NCBI RefSeq assembly: GCF_040548735.1
Contig: NZ_JBEPSD010000001.1
Coordinates: forward strand, 1 to 64,000
Source of the DNA: Rhodanobacter soli
GTDB taxonomy: Bacteria > Pseudomonadota > Gammaproteobacteria > Xanthomonadales > Rhodanobacteraceae
DNA: 64,000 nt
Direction of reading: 5' to 3'
The translations under genes and the position numbers were made by a program. Positions 1 to 8,889 of the stretch are shown in pieces. Numbering within the stretch: position 1 is the stretch's first letter; every line of letters starts with the position of its first letter. A model generated the notes under the pieces. It did not search any database. It had not been told where the DNA came from and saw nothing but the letters and a program-made list of their open reading frames with translations.

Positions 1-263
1 TGCGGGTGCGCGTTCGCCTCGTTCGGCACGCCGTGCGTGGCCCAGCGGGTATGCGCGATGCCGGTGCCGCCGGCCAAGGGGTCGGCCAGGTACAGTGCCT
101 CCATCTCGCGCACCTTGCCCTTGGCGCGCACGCGGCGGACCTGGCCGCCGTCCAGCACGGCCAGGCCGGCCGAGTCGTAGCCCCGGTATTCCAGCGCCTT
201 CAGGCCGGCGATCAGCAGCGGCGCGACATCCCGCTGGGCGACGGCAGCAACGATTCCACACAT
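1..263 (-). CDS. glmS: Glutamine--fructose-6-phosphate aminotransferase, N-terminal part
   Basis: The minus strand opens with MCGIVAAV, the N-terminal cysteine nucleophile (Cys2 once Met is removed) of class II glutamine amidotransferases. It continues with [11 protein letters not shown] and THTRWATHG-like segments (here [10 protein letters not shown]) that are diagnostic for GlmS. The enzyme makes glucosamine-6-phosphate from fructose-6-phosphate and glutamine, the first step toward UDP-GlcNAc for peptidoglycan and LPS. Only 87 codons are inside the window; the rest lies to the left. AAGGAAG sits about 6 bases before the ATG. glmM, the next step, is at 19574, so the pathway genes are close but not in one operon. 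Confidence 0.96.
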   Translation of the reverse strand, partial: MCGIVAAVAQRDVAPLLIAGLKALEYRGYDSAGLAVLDGGQVRRVRAKGKVREMEALYLADPLAGGTGIAHTRWATHGVPNEANAHP

Positions 264-734
264 GGCAACGCTTCCTTATGCTGGGTACGAAGTTCAAGCC
301 GGCCGGCCATTCTGGGGTGGCCGCATTGCGGCCAGCTTTCGTGGCCGAACCCGCAGCCATGGCGACGCAGCCGCCGGATCAACCGCTTGGTTCGCCTTGC
401 GGTGCAGATAGTTCAACGGGTCGACGTGGGAGCCCAGGCCATCACGGCAGTGGACGCCGGGGCGCGGCAATGCGTCACGACTCCATGAACATACCCGCCT
501 CATCGACGATGCCGGCCGGCTTGTGGCCGTCCATTTCCGGCGGCCGTCATACCGCCGGATGCGTGTACAGGCAGTGATCGGCCATTCGAACGAGCCATCA
601 CCACGGCGCCACACAGGCGCCGATCGCCGAGTGACCGGCGCCTGCCATGTTGCCGTACAACATGCGACAGGCATCGTTTGCCTTCATGATCGCCCGGGTT
701 TCCCCTTCCCATGGCAACCGGAATCGTCCCACGC
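264..734. other. Intergenic region between glmS and the sugar operon
   Basis: These 471 bases separate two divergent genes and should hold the promoters of both. I see the glmS ribosome binding site (AAGGAAG, minus strand) and a small GC-rich inverted repeat around 537-558, but no convincing sigma-70 boxes, RNA gene or operator. Short open frames here have no recognisable content and I do not call them. Confidence 0.4.
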
Positions 735-2195
735 ATGAAGGCAAAACCCGAACTGTCGTTCTGGCAGATATGGAACATGTGTTTCGGATTCCTCGGCATC
801 CAGTTCGGCTTTGCGCTGCAGACGGCGGACGTCAGCCGCATCTTCCAGACGCTCGGCGCGTCGCTGGAGCAGATCCCGGTGCTATGGATCGCCGCACCGA
901 TCACCGGGCTGATCGTGCAGCCGATCGTCGGGCATCTGTCCGACCGCACCTGGACACGGCTGGGACGCCGGCGTCCGTACTTCCTGATCGGCGCGGTGCT
1001 TGCCTCGCTGTCCCTGCTGTGGATGCCGAATGCGTCGGAGCTGTGGATCGCGGCGGCCCTGCTGTGGCTGATGGATGCGTCGATCAATGTTTCGATGGAG
1101 CCGTTCCGCGCCTTCGTCGGCGACCAGCTGCCGGTTCGCCAGCGGCCGCTGGGTTACTCGATGCAGAGCTTCTTCATCGGCATCGGTGCGGTAGTCGCCT
1201 CCGCCATGCCCTGGCTGTTGGCCAGGTTCGGATTCAGCAACATCGCGCCGGACGGCGGCATTCCGGACACGGTGAAGTATTCCTTCTACGCCGGTGGCGC
1301 GGTCCTGTTGGGCGCGGTGCTGTGGACCGTGCTCAGCACGCGCGAATACGCGCCCGAACAGCTGCGGGCATTCGACCCCGTGCCGGTCGACGAGCAGGAT
1401 CCACGCGGGGCAGGCGGCACGCGCAGCGGGATCGCCTGGGCCCTGGCCGGCGTGGCCGGCGCGGTGCTGATCGGCCATTACCACCTGCAGCAGGAACTCT
1501 ACCTGCTGGCCGGCGGCCTCCTGGTGTACGGAGTTTCGCTGCTGTGGCTGGCGCGGACCCGCAGCCGCGGCATGCTCGCGCAGGTGCTCGGCGACGTGCG
1601 CGCGATGCCCGATGCGATGCGCCGGCTGGCGTGGGTGCAGCTGTTCTCGTGGTTCGCGCTGTTCGCGATGTGGATCTATGCCACCGCCGCCGTCACCCAG
1701 GTGCACTTCGGCAGCAGCGATCCGCGCTCGGCGGCGTACAACGACGGGGCCAACTGGGTCGGCGTGCTGTTTGCCGCCTACAACGGTTTTGCCGCACTCG
1801 CCGCGTTGGTCATCCCGTTGATGGTGCGCCGCTGGGGACTGCGTGCCAGCCATCTGATCAACCTGTGGCTGGGCGGCGCGGGGCTGCTTTCCTTCCTGCT
1901 CATCCGCGATCCGCACTGGCTGCTGCTGTCGATGCTCGGCGTCGGCTTTGCCTGGGCGTCGATCCTGTCGCTGCCCTACGCCATGCTGTCCGACAGCGTG
2001 CCGTCGGCCAAGATGGGCGTGTACATGGGCATCTTCAATTTCTTCATCGTCATCCCGCAGCTGGTGGCCGCGAGCGTGCTTGGCCAACTGCTGAAGCTGT
2101 TCTTCCACGGCCAGCCGATGTGGGCGCTTGCGCTGGGCGGGGCGAGCCTGCTGGTTGCCGGGCTGTGCACGCTGCGCGTGCGGATCGCGCTCTGA
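735..2195 (+). CDS. MFS sugar permease, SLC45/GPH-like (alpha-glucoside type)
   Basis: A 486-residue, 12-helix transporter. The N-terminus ([21 protein letters not shown]) and the loop [14 protein letters not shown] between helices 2 and 3 are typical of the bacterial SLC45-like permeases found in maltose and sucrose loci of xanthomonads, which bring glycosides across the inner membrane with protons. I start at the ATG at 735; an ATG at 711 would add eight residues and has no better ribosome site. It is first in a set of genes that ends with an exported GH13 enzyme and an AraC regulator, so it probably imports the product of that enzyme. The actual substrate cannot be read from the sequence. 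Confidence 0.85.
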   Translation: MKAKPELSFWQIWNMCFGFLGIQFGFALQTADVSRIFQTLGASLEQIPVLWIAAPITGLIVQPIVGHLSDRTWTRLGRRRPYFLIGAVLASLSLLWMPNASELWIAAALLWLMDASINVSMEPFRAFVGDQLPVRQRPLGYSMQSFFIGIGAVVASAMPWLLARFGFSNIAPDGGIPDTVKYSFYAGGAVLLGAVLWTVLSTREYAPEQLRAFDPVPVDEQDPRGAGGTRSGIAWALAGVAGAVLIGHYHLQQELYLLAGGLLVYGVSLLWLARTRSRGMLAQVLGDVRAMPDAMRRLAWVQLFSWFALFAMWIYATAAVTQVHFGSSDPRSAAYNDGANWVGVLFAAYNGFAALAALVIPLMVRRWGLRASHLINLWLGGAGLLSFLLIRDPHWLLLSMLGVGFAWASILSLPYAMLSDSVPSAKMGVYMGIFNFFIVIPQLVAASVLGQLLKLFFHGQPMWALALGGASLLVAGLCTLRVRIAL

Positions 2196-2345
2196 ACCGA
2201 GGTCATGAATCCGACAGTCCGGTCGCCTCGTTCGACACATGTCGCCGATGTGCGGCGATGCGCGGGTTCCTACCATGGCAGTCGACATGAACCCGCCTGG
2301 CGTCGCGCCTGCCGCGGATACGCTGGGAACCGTGGAGATGCCGGC

Positions 2346-3158
2346 ATGACGATCGACCTTGCTCGACCTTACCTTCTGTCGGAACGGCAGGTTGCGGATT
2401 TCCGCCGCGACGGTTTCATCAAGCTCAAAGACGTGTTCAACGCCGACGAGCTGCGCCACTACGGCGAAGAAATCACGCGGCTGACCATCGCGCTGAATAC
2501 CCAGACGCTGCCGCTGGAACAGCGCAGCACCTACGACCGCGCCTTCCTGCAGGTGATGAACCTGTGGGAGGAAAGCGAACGGGTGCGCGAGTTCGTGTTC
2601 GGCCGTCGCCTCGCCGGCCTGGCCGCGGCGCTGCTGCAGGTCGACGGCGTGCGCCTGTATCACGACCAGTCGCTGTACAAGGAGCCGGGCGGCGGCATCA
2701 CGCCGGCGCATGCCGACCAGTACTACTGGCCGGTCGACAGCGACCGCACGATCACCGCATGGGTACCGCTGCAGGCGGTGCCGCAGGAGATGGGGCCGCT
2801 CGCATTCTTCGCCGGCAGCCAGGCGGTGGAGTTCGGCCGCGACCTAGGCATCTCCGACGAGAGCGAACGGGCGATCACGGCGAACATGGAGGCGCAGGGT
2901 TTCCGCGTGGTGGACGAGCCTTTCGCGCTGGGCGAGGTGAGCTTCCACCTCGGCTGGACCTTCCACCGCGCCGGCCCGAACCGCTCGGCGCGGCCGCGTT
3001 CGGTGATGACCGTGATCTACATGGATCGCGACATGAAGCTTAAGGCGCCCGGCAACGCCATGCAGCAGGCGGATTGGGAGCGCTGGTGCCCCGGCGCCAA
3101 GGCCGGCGAGGTCATCGCCACGCCGAAGAATCCGCTGTTGTTCGAACGCGCGCCATGA
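2346..3158 (+). CDS. Phytanoyl-CoA dioxygenase (PhyH) family Fe(II)/2OG oxygenase
   Basis: A 270-residue PhyH-family protein. The metal triad is visible as His122-x-Asp124 (in PAHADQYYW) and His207 (in GWTFHRAGPN), with Arg216 or Arg218 nearby to hold 2-oxoglutarate. GGAG precedes the ATG at 2346; longer in-frame starts from 2205 have no family similarity. The enzyme should hydroxylate or oxidatively cleave a small molecule at the expense of 2-oxoglutarate and oxygen. Its stop overlaps the start of the alcohol dehydrogenase (ATGA), so the two are translationally coupled. PhyH enzymes act on very diverse substrates; the sugar-operon context suggests a glycoside aglycone or sugar derivative, but this is inference. 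Confidence 0.87.
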   Translation: MTIDLARPYLLSERQVADFRRDGFIKLKDVFNADELRHYGEEITRLTIALNTQTLPLEQRSTYDRAFLQVMNLWEESERVREFVFGRRLAGLAAALLQVDGVRLYHDQSLYKEPGGGITPAHADQYYWPVDSDRTITAWVPLQAVPQEMGPLAFFAGSQAVEFGRDLGISDESERAITANMEAQGFRVVDEPFALGEVSFHLGWTFHRAGPNRSARPRSVMTVIYMDRDMKLKAPGNAMQQADWERWCPGAKAGEVIATPKNPLLFERAP

Positions 3159-4273
3159 GCACCGGCATCGCCAGCGGGCCGGCGATCATCGCCGACGGCA
3201 AGGGCGGATTCGCGATCGAGACGATCGAGGTCGAGCCGCCCGGACCGGGCGAAGTGCGCGTCGCCATTGCTGCGGCTGGCGTCTGCCATACCGACCATGC
3301 CTCGCTGCACTGGCCCGGCCCGCTGGTGATGGGTCACGAGGGGGCCGGGCATGTCGAACAGGTCGGCGAGGGCGTGCGCGGACTCGAGATCGGGCAACCG
3401 GTGTTGCTGAACTGGGCGATCCCCTGCGGCGCTTGTTTCCAGTGCGCACGTGGCGCCGCGACCCTGTGCGAACGGACCCACGAACTCGACGTGCCCCGGC
3501 TGGGCAACAGCCGTGCCCACGCCGGCGCGACGCGCTGGCGCGGGCGTCCGGTCGAGCGCTCGTTCCACCTCGGGACGTTCGCGCGGCATGCGCTGGTGCG
3601 TGCCGAGGCGGTGACGCCGTTGCCGGCGGAGCTGCCGGTGGACGCGGCCTGCATCCTCGGCTGCGCGGTGATGACGGGCGTCGGCTCGGCGGTGAACGTG
3701 GCCGCCGTCGCGCCGGGCGCGTCGGTGGCGGTGCTGGGGTGCGGCGGGGTAGGGCTCAACGTGATCCAGGGCGCGCGGATCAGCGGTGCCCGCACCATCA
3801 TCGCCATCGATCGCGTACAGGCCCGGCTCGAGCGCGCCCGCGAGCTGGGCGCCACCCATCTGCTGCTGGCCGCCGACGACGATCCGCAGCATGCGCAGCT
3901 GGTCGCCGCGGTACGCGCGCTGACCGAAGGCCGCGGCGTGGATCACGCCTTCGAAGCCACCGGCACGGCAGCTCTTGCCTTGCTGCCGCTGCAGCTCGCG
4001 CGCAACGGTGGCGACGCATTGCAGGTCAGCGGCGCGCATGGAACGGCCGCGTTCGAACTGCCGCAGCTGTTCTGGAACAAGCGCTACATGGCGCCGCTGT
4101 ATGGCGACTGCGTGCCCGACCGCGATTTCCCGCGCCTGTTCGACTGGATCGCTCGTGGCCAGCTCGAACTCGCCTCGCTGATCAGCCATCGCTATCCGAT
4201 GGAAGCGTTGGGCTGCGCCTTCGACGACATGCTGGCCGGACGCAGCATGAAGGGAGTGTTGCGCATCGCATGA
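3155..4273 (+). CDS. Zinc-dependent alcohol dehydrogenase (class III-like MDR)
   Basis: A 372-residue medium-chain dehydrogenase. Catalytic zinc ligands are Cys44 (GVCHTDH), His61-Glu62 (GHEGAG) and Cys170 (LGCAVMTG). The structural zinc lobe has Cys91, Cys94, Cys97 and Cys105. The Rossmann turn GCGGVG spans 195-200, with Asp219 at the end of the next strand, predicting NAD(H). It resembles class III (formaldehyde/glutathione type) enzymes more than yeast-type ADH. Start and stop overlap the neighbours by ATGA. The pairing with a PF00756-type esterase directly downstream recalls frmA-frmB, but glutathione-linked formaldehyde oxidation is only one possibility. Confidence 0.9.
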   Translation: MSTGIASGPAIIADGKGGFAIETIEVEPPGPGEVRVAIAAAGVCHTDHASLHWPGPLVMGHEGAGHVEQVGEGVRGLEIGQPVLLNWAIPCGACFQCARGAATLCERTHELDVPRLGNSRAHAGATRWRGRPVERSFHLGTFARHALVRAEAVTPLPAELPVDAACILGCAVMTGVGSAVNVAAVAPGASVAVLGCGGVGLNVIQGARISGARTIIAIDRVQARLERARELGATHLLLAADDDPQHAQLVAAVRALTEGRGVDHAFEATGTAALALLPLQLARNGGDALQVSGAHGTAAFELPQLFWNKRYMAPLYGDCVPDRDFPRLFDWIARGQLELASLISHRYPMEALGCAFDDMLAGRSMKGVLRIA

Positions 4274-5109
4274 ATACCGGCCAGCCGACCTTTCGCACCA
4301 TCGAGCAGTCCGATTCCGCCATCGCGACGACCGGGCTGGAGTTCGTCACCGTCAAGAGCCGCGCGCTCGGCCGACGCGTCGACGTCACCCTGTTCGTGCC
4401 GCCCGCGACGCGCGGCGCGACGGATCTGCCGATGGTGATGCTGCTGCATGGCGTGTTCGGTTCGCACTGGGCGTGGGCGCTGAAAGGTGCGGCTCACCTC
4501 ACCGCCGCGCGGTTGATCGCCGAAGGCGCGTTGCCGCCGGTCGCGCTGCTGATGCCGTCGGATGGCCTGTGGGGCGATGGATCGGGCTATGTGGCGCAGG
4601 CGGGCCAGGATGCCGAACGCTGGATCATGGACGAGGTGCCGGCGCTGGCGTGCGAGGTGATCGAAGGCTGCACGACGCGCTCGCCACTGCTGCTGGCGGG
4701 CCTGAGCATGGGCGGCTTCGGCGCCTTGCGGCTGGCGGGAAAATATCCGCGGCGCATCACCGCTGCCGCCGCGCTGTCGACGGTGACCGACGTCGCACAG
4801 CTCGACGGGCTCATCGAGGAAAGCCGAACCGGCTGGAGCGATGCCCCGGCCGACCGCAGCATCCTGGCCGCGCTGGTCGGCGCGACCGACGTACTGCCGC
4901 CGATCCGCCTTGCCTGCGGCCGCGACGATCCGTATCTGGACGCGAACCGCACACTGCACCGCGCGCTGCAGCAGGCCGGCATCACCCATCAGTACGCCGA
5001 AGGCGAGGGCGGGCACGACTGGCCTTACTGGGCCGCCGCACTGGACGGCACGCTGCGCTTCTTCGGCCAGATGCTGCATGCCCACACTGAAGAAGGGAAC
5101 GACGCATGA
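4270..5109 (+). CDS. Alpha/beta-hydrolase esterase (esterase D / PF00756 type)
   Basis: A 279-residue cytoplasmic esterase with no signal peptide. The nucleophile elbow is GLSMGG with Ser146, the catalytic His is His249 (GGHDWPYW), and the acid is probably Asp219 or Asp220 (CGRDDPY). The oxyanion strand carries LLHGVFGSH (59-66). The fold and length match the family that contains S-formylglutathione hydrolase and many acyl-sugar esterases. ATGA overlaps join it to the dehydrogenase before it and the GH13 gene after it. It could remove an acyl group from an imported sugar or hydrolyse a thioester made by the dehydrogenase; the sequence does not decide. Confidence 0.85.
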   Translation: MNTGQPTFRTIEQSDSAIATTGLEFVTVKSRALGRRVDVTLFVPPATRGATDLPMVMLLHGVFGSHWAWALKGAAHLTAARLIAEGALPPVALLMPSDGLWGDGSGYVAQAGQDAERWIMDEVPALACEVIEGCTTRSPLLLAGLSMGGFGALRLAGKYPRRITAAAALSTVTDVAQLDGLIEESRTGWSDAPADRSILAALVGATDVLPPIRLACGRDDPYLDANRTLHRALQQAGITHQYAEGEGGHDWPYWAAALDGTLRFFGQMLHAHTEEGNDA

Positions 5110-6680
5110 ACCTGATGAAGTCCACGCTCACCTGGGTCGCCACGATCATGCTCGCGATGGCGGCGTTCTCTACCCCGGCCTCGACCGCACCGCCGCGAGT
5201 GCAGTCAGCCGACGAGGTTTTCTATCAGATCTTCGAGCGCAGCTTCCGCGACAGCAATGGCGACCGCATCGGCGACCTCAAGGGCCTGACGTCCCAGCTC
5301 GACTATCTCAAGCAACTGGGCATCACCTCGATCCTGCTCACGCCGCTGCAGCCTTCGCCGTACTACCACAATTATTTCGCCACCGACTTCAGGGCGATCG
5401 AACCGGCCTACGGTTCGATGGACGATTACTTCGCGTTCGTCCGCGCCGCGCATGCGCGCGGGCTGAAGGTCTATCTGGACGAGGAATTCCAGTACGTCGC
5501 CGAGGGCCACCCGTGGTGGCGCGAATCGATAGGCAGGCCTCATGCCAAGTACGCCGATTACCTGCTGTGGCGCGATCCGGAGCATCGCATCGCCGAACCG
5601 TTCCTCGACCACGCCACCTGGGCCGGCTATGACGGCCGCCAGATCGGCATCGCCATGGTCGACCTGAACCAGCCGGCGGTGAAGCGCTACTTCCTGGATA
5701 TGCTGCTGTACTGGGCCGATCCCCACGGCGACGGCAGCGGCCGCGATGGCGTCGACGGTTTCCGCATCGACCACATGATGGACGACCTCGACCACAAGGG
5801 CCTGGACAAGAACCTGTTCGCGGATTTCTGGACGCCGATGTTCCGCGCGCTGAAGGCGCGGCGGCCGGAGCTGCGCATCCTTGCCGAACAGGCCGGCTGG
5901 GGCTACGGCCAGGAATTTCTGACGCGCGGCCACGCCGACCTGGTATTCGCGTTTCCGTTGCGCGGTGCGCTGGTGCAGCTCGACAAGCAGGCCATCGTCA
6001 AGGCGCTGCGGGCCACGGCCGCCGCCACGCCACCGGGCAAGGACCAGGTGATCCTGCTGGAAAACCACGACATCGACCGCTTCATGTCGCTGGTCGACGG
6101 CGACCCGGCACGGGCCCGTGCCGGTGCTGCCATCGCGCTGATGCTGAAGGGCGAGCCGCTGATCTACTACGGGCAGGAACTGGGCATGCGCGGACGCCCG
6201 CTGCAGAACGCCCCGGTATCCGACGGCATCCAGATCCCGATGCGCGAAGCGTTCCGCTGGAAAGCCGACCTCGCCGCCCCGGGTTCGGCCACCTGGTATC
6301 AGGGCCCGCAGCGCTGGTGGACCGAGCGCTTCAACCGCTCGAACGACGGCGTATCGCTGGAGGAAGAACAGGCGCGGCCGGATTCGCTGTACCACTGGTA
6401 CCGGAAACTGCTGGCGCTGCGCCATGCACGGCCGGAGTTGCGCGAAGGCAGCCAGCGCATCCTGTGCGACGATGCTTCCGCGGTGCTGTGCATCCTGCGC
6501 GAGCAGGGAGCTCGGCGTACGCTGCTGCTCGTCAACCTCGGCCATACTGATGCGCGGCCGGCGCTCGACCCTGCGTCGATCGGCGATACGCCGTGGGTCG
6601 ATCTGCTGGATGGCGGCGCGGGTGCAGCGGTCGACACGGTCCTGCACCCGATGCAGGTGCGCGTGCTCGGTACGCGCTGA
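5106..6680 (+). CDS. Exported GH13 (alpha-amylase family) glycoside hydrolase
   Basis: A 524-residue protein with a Sec signal peptide (about residues 1-28, cut near STAPP). The GH13 barrel is clear: region II DGFRIDHM gives nucleophile Asp222, region III ILAEQ gives acid/base Glu261, region IV LENHDIDR gives Asp322. Region I, normally DxxxNH, reads LDEEFQYV (124-131), so the usual Asn-His pair is absent. The residues expected for calcium binding are therefore doubtful. It should cleave or transfer alpha-glucosides in the periplasm or outside the cell and supply the permease encoded five genes upstream. Its start overlaps the esterase stop (ATGA). Confidence 0.9.
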   Translation: MNLMKSTLTWVATIMLAMAAFSTPASTAPPRVQSADEVFYQIFERSFRDSNGDRIGDLKGLTSQLDYLKQLGITSILLTPLQPSPYYHNYFATDFRAIEPAYGSMDDYFAFVRAAHARGLKVYLDEEFQYVAEGHPWWRESIGRPHAKYADYLLWRDPEHRIAEPFLDHATWAGYDGRQIGIAMVDLNQPAVKRYFLDMLLYWADPHGDGSGRDGVDGFRIDHMMDDLDHKGLDKNLFADFWTPMFRALKARRPELRILAEQAGWGYGQEFLTRGHADLVFAFPLRGALVQLDKQAIVKALRATAAATPPGKDQVILLENHDIDRFMSLVDGDPARARAGAAIALMLKGEPLIYYGQELGMRGRPLQNAPVSDGIQIPMREAFRWKADLAAPGSATWYQGPQRWWTERFNRSNDGVSLEEEQARPDSLYHWYRKLLALRHARPELREGSQRILCDDASAVLCILREQGARRTLLLVNLGHTDARPALDPASIGDTPWVDLLDGGAGAAVDTVLHPMQVRVLGTR

Positions 6681-6721
6681 GGCGACGCACGACCGGTGGA
6701 ACGCCGGGGGAGGAACTCGAC

Positions 6722-7579
6722 ATGGCGCTGCCGCATCTCGATCGACCGATCTGCGAGCCGGTCGAACTGCGTCCGGGCGCCACGGTGCGCGCGGAGCGCA
6801 TCCGGCAGGGGCGCGAGGCCACCGCGTCCGAACCGTTCGTGCATTTCCACGACGTGCACGAACTGGTGCTGTTCGGCAAAGTGTCCGGACATTTCGTCGC
6901 CGACGACCGGCGCTACACGCTGGCTCCCCGCTGCATCGCCTTCGTGCCCTCGATGATCCATCACGACTTTGCGCTGGGCGCGGGGCCGCGCGACTGGGTG
7001 CTGGTGCAGGTCGAGGCGGGCGCCGGCGAGACGCTGGCGCGCACCTCCGGCCTGGAGCGCCTGCAGCACCCGTTCTGCGCCCGGCCCGACCGCGCAACGT
7101 ATCTCCGCCTGCTGCTGCTGGCCGACTGGCTTACCGGGCTGGATGCGGCCGACCCGTTGGCGTTGCCGCTGATCGAACTGCTGCTGCGTGCGGCCGTCCG
7201 CGCACCCGCCATCCAGGGCCAGAGGCTGGCTGCGGACGCCGGCGGGCTGCAGCGCCTGCGCCCGGCGATCGACCGCTTGCGCAACAACCCGGCCGACGCG
7301 CCCGGAGCGGAGCAGGCCGCGGCACTGTGCGCGCTGTCGCCGGCCTATTTCAGCCGCCGCTTCAAGCAGCAGGTCGGCATGAGCTGGAGCGACTACGTCC
7401 GCACGCACCGCCTGCACCTGGCCAGCCGGCGGTTGCTGGAATCCGGGCAGAGCGTCGCCGCCATCGCCGACAGCCTGGGCTTCTCCACCCCGTCACACTT
7501 CGGCGAACTGTTCCATCGCCGCTTCGGCATGACGCCAGGGGATTACCGCCGCGCCGGGCGCGGCGGTTCCACGCTGTAG
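6722..7579 (+). CDS. AraC-family transcriptional regulator
   Basis: A 285-residue regulator. The N-terminal half is a cupin-like sensor (HFHDVHELVLFG, then a beta-rich stretch to SMIHHDF). The C-terminal 100 residues hold the two AraC helix-turn-helices, with LSPAYFSRRFKQQVG and the second-motif signature SLGFSTPSHFGELFHRRFG. GGAGG lies about 8 bases before the ATG at 6722. It follows the GH13 gene by 41 bases on the same strand and most likely controls the sugar operon in response to its substrate. Upstream in-frame codons from 6593 fall within the GH13 gene and are not counted. Confidence 0.9.
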   Translation: MALPHLDRPICEPVELRPGATVRAERIRQGREATASEPFVHFHDVHELVLFGKVSGHFVADDRRYTLAPRCIAFVPSMIHHDFALGAGPRDWVLVQVEAGAGETLARTSGLERLQHPFCARPDRATYLRLLLLADWLTGLDAADPLALPLIELLLRAAVRAPAIQGQRLAADAGGLQRLRPAIDRLRNNPADAPGAEQAAALCALSPAYFSRRFKQQVGMSWSDYVRTHRLHLASRRLLESGQSVAAIADSLGFSTPSHFGELFHRRFGMTPGDYRRAGRGGSTL

Positions 7580-7625
7580 CGGATGTTTTCAGTTTCGGGA
7601 AGGTGCTGGTAGGCCGAGCGCTCCT

Positions 7626-8834
7626 TCAGCCTTTCACATCCGGCACCACCACGGCGGCTCCCCCGTTGCCGGATCGCTTCAGCAGCCACGCCAATACCGG
7701 CGGCGTCACCATCGCGGTGAGCAACGACATCGCCACGATGATGGCGTAGATGCGGTTGTCGAATACGCCAGCGGCGAGGCCCAGGGTGGCGACCACGATG
7801 CCCACCTCGCCGCGCGGCACCATGCCGAAGCCGATGATGGTGGCGCTGCGCCGGCCCAGCGACAGCGAACCGAGCCAGCCGCCGATGAACTTGGAGACGA
7901 TCGCGATCGTGGTGACCACGGCCAGCATCAGCAGGGCGTCCATACTCGCCAGCTCGTGCAGGTCGACCTTGCTGCCGGTGACCACGAAGAAGAACGGCGT
8001 GAGCAGGGCCAGCAATGGCTGGGTCTGTTTCTCCAGGGTGTGCTGCTGGCGGGTTTCCGAGGCGATCATGCCGGCCAGAAACGCGCCGATGATCGCGGCC
8101 AGGCCGAACTGGGTGGACAGCCAGGCCAGGCCCAGGCACAGCGCCAGCACGATCATCAAGGGCGAGTGCGGGCCCAGCGGCTTGTCCAGCCAGGCGGAGT
8201 TCCAGCGCATCACTCGCGCGCCGCCCCAACCGATCACCGCGATGAAGCCGACCGCGCCGGCCAGCACCACCAGCAGGTGCGAGGCGTTGATGCTGCCGCC
8301 GCCCTGCAGCGACACCACGATGCCGAGCAGCAGCATGGCGAGGATGTCGTCGATCACCGCGGCGCCCAGGATCACCTTGCTCTCGATGCGCTGCAGCGCG
8401 TTCAGCTCCTGCAGCACACGCGCGGTGATGCCGGCCGAGGTGGCCACGAAGGCGGCCGCGACGAACAGCGAGCGGTCCCAGTCGAAGCCGTTGCCATGGG
8501 CCCACACGCTGCCCATGCCGAACGGCACCAGCACGCCGACCACGCCGACCACGAACGCGACCTTGCCGACCTTCTTCAGGTCTTCCAGCCGCGTTTCCAG
8601 GCCCACCGCGAACAGCAGCAGGATCACGCCGATCTCGGCCAGCACGTCGAGCGGGGTGCCGGTGACGATCTGCTCCGGGCTGATCCAGCCCAGCAGGGAG
8701 GGACCGATCGCGCAGCCGGCGGCGATCTCGCCGACCACGCCGGGCAATTTCAGCCGTTGCGCGATCTCGCCGCCGATCTGGGCGGCGACGAACACGACGA
8801 ACAGGGTGAACAGGATCTCGCTGGCGTGGTGCAT
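7626..8834 (-). CDS. Cation/proton antiporter (CPA2, KefB/NhaS-like)
   Basis: A 402-residue membrane protein of 11-13 helices. Typical CPA2 segments are visible: LPGVVGEIAAGCAIGPSLLG, GVILLLFAVGLETRLEDL, and ATSAGITARVLQ near the unwound helix, followed by VIDDILAMLLL, the conserved acidic ion-binding pair of this family. There is no C-terminal RCK/TrkA-N domain, so it is not a full-length KefB/C. It probably exchanges Na+ or K+ for H+ across the inner membrane. It lies 55 bases downstream of the DHA2 exporter on the same strand and may be cotranscribed with it. Confidence 0.88.
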   Translation of the reverse strand: MHHASEILFTLFVVFVAAQIGGEIAQRLKLPGVVGEIAAGCAIGPSLLGWISPEQIVTGTPLDVLAEIGVILLLFAVGLETRLEDLKKVGKVAFVVGVVGVLVPFGMGSVWAHGNGFDWDRSLFVAAAFVATSAGITARVLQELNALQRIESKVILGAAVIDDILAMLLLGIVVSLQGGGSINASHLLVVLAGAVGFIAVIGWGGARVMRWNSAWLDKPLGPHSPLMIVLALCLGLAWLSTQFGLAAIIGAFLAGMIASETRQQHTLEKQTQPLLALLTPFFFVVTGSKVDLHELASMDALLMLAVVTTIAIVSKFIGGWLGSLSLGRRSATIIGFGMVPRGEVGIVVATLGLAAGVFDNRIYAIIVAMSLLTAMVTPPVLAWLLKRSGNGGAAVVVPDVKG

Positions 8835-8889
8835 GCGGCGCGTGCCCGGGCTTTCGACAAAGACTGCATGCTACATGCAGCCTCCTGCG

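Noticed and set aside
294-674. 126-residue minus-strand frame upstream of glmS
   Set aside because: Arg/Pro-rich, no motif, and it would occupy the only space available for the glmS promoter.
882-2711. 609-residue minus-strand open frame opposite the MFS and PhyH genes
   Set aside because: High-GC shadow frame rich in His, Gln and Arg with no family motifs; both plus-strand genes are well supported.
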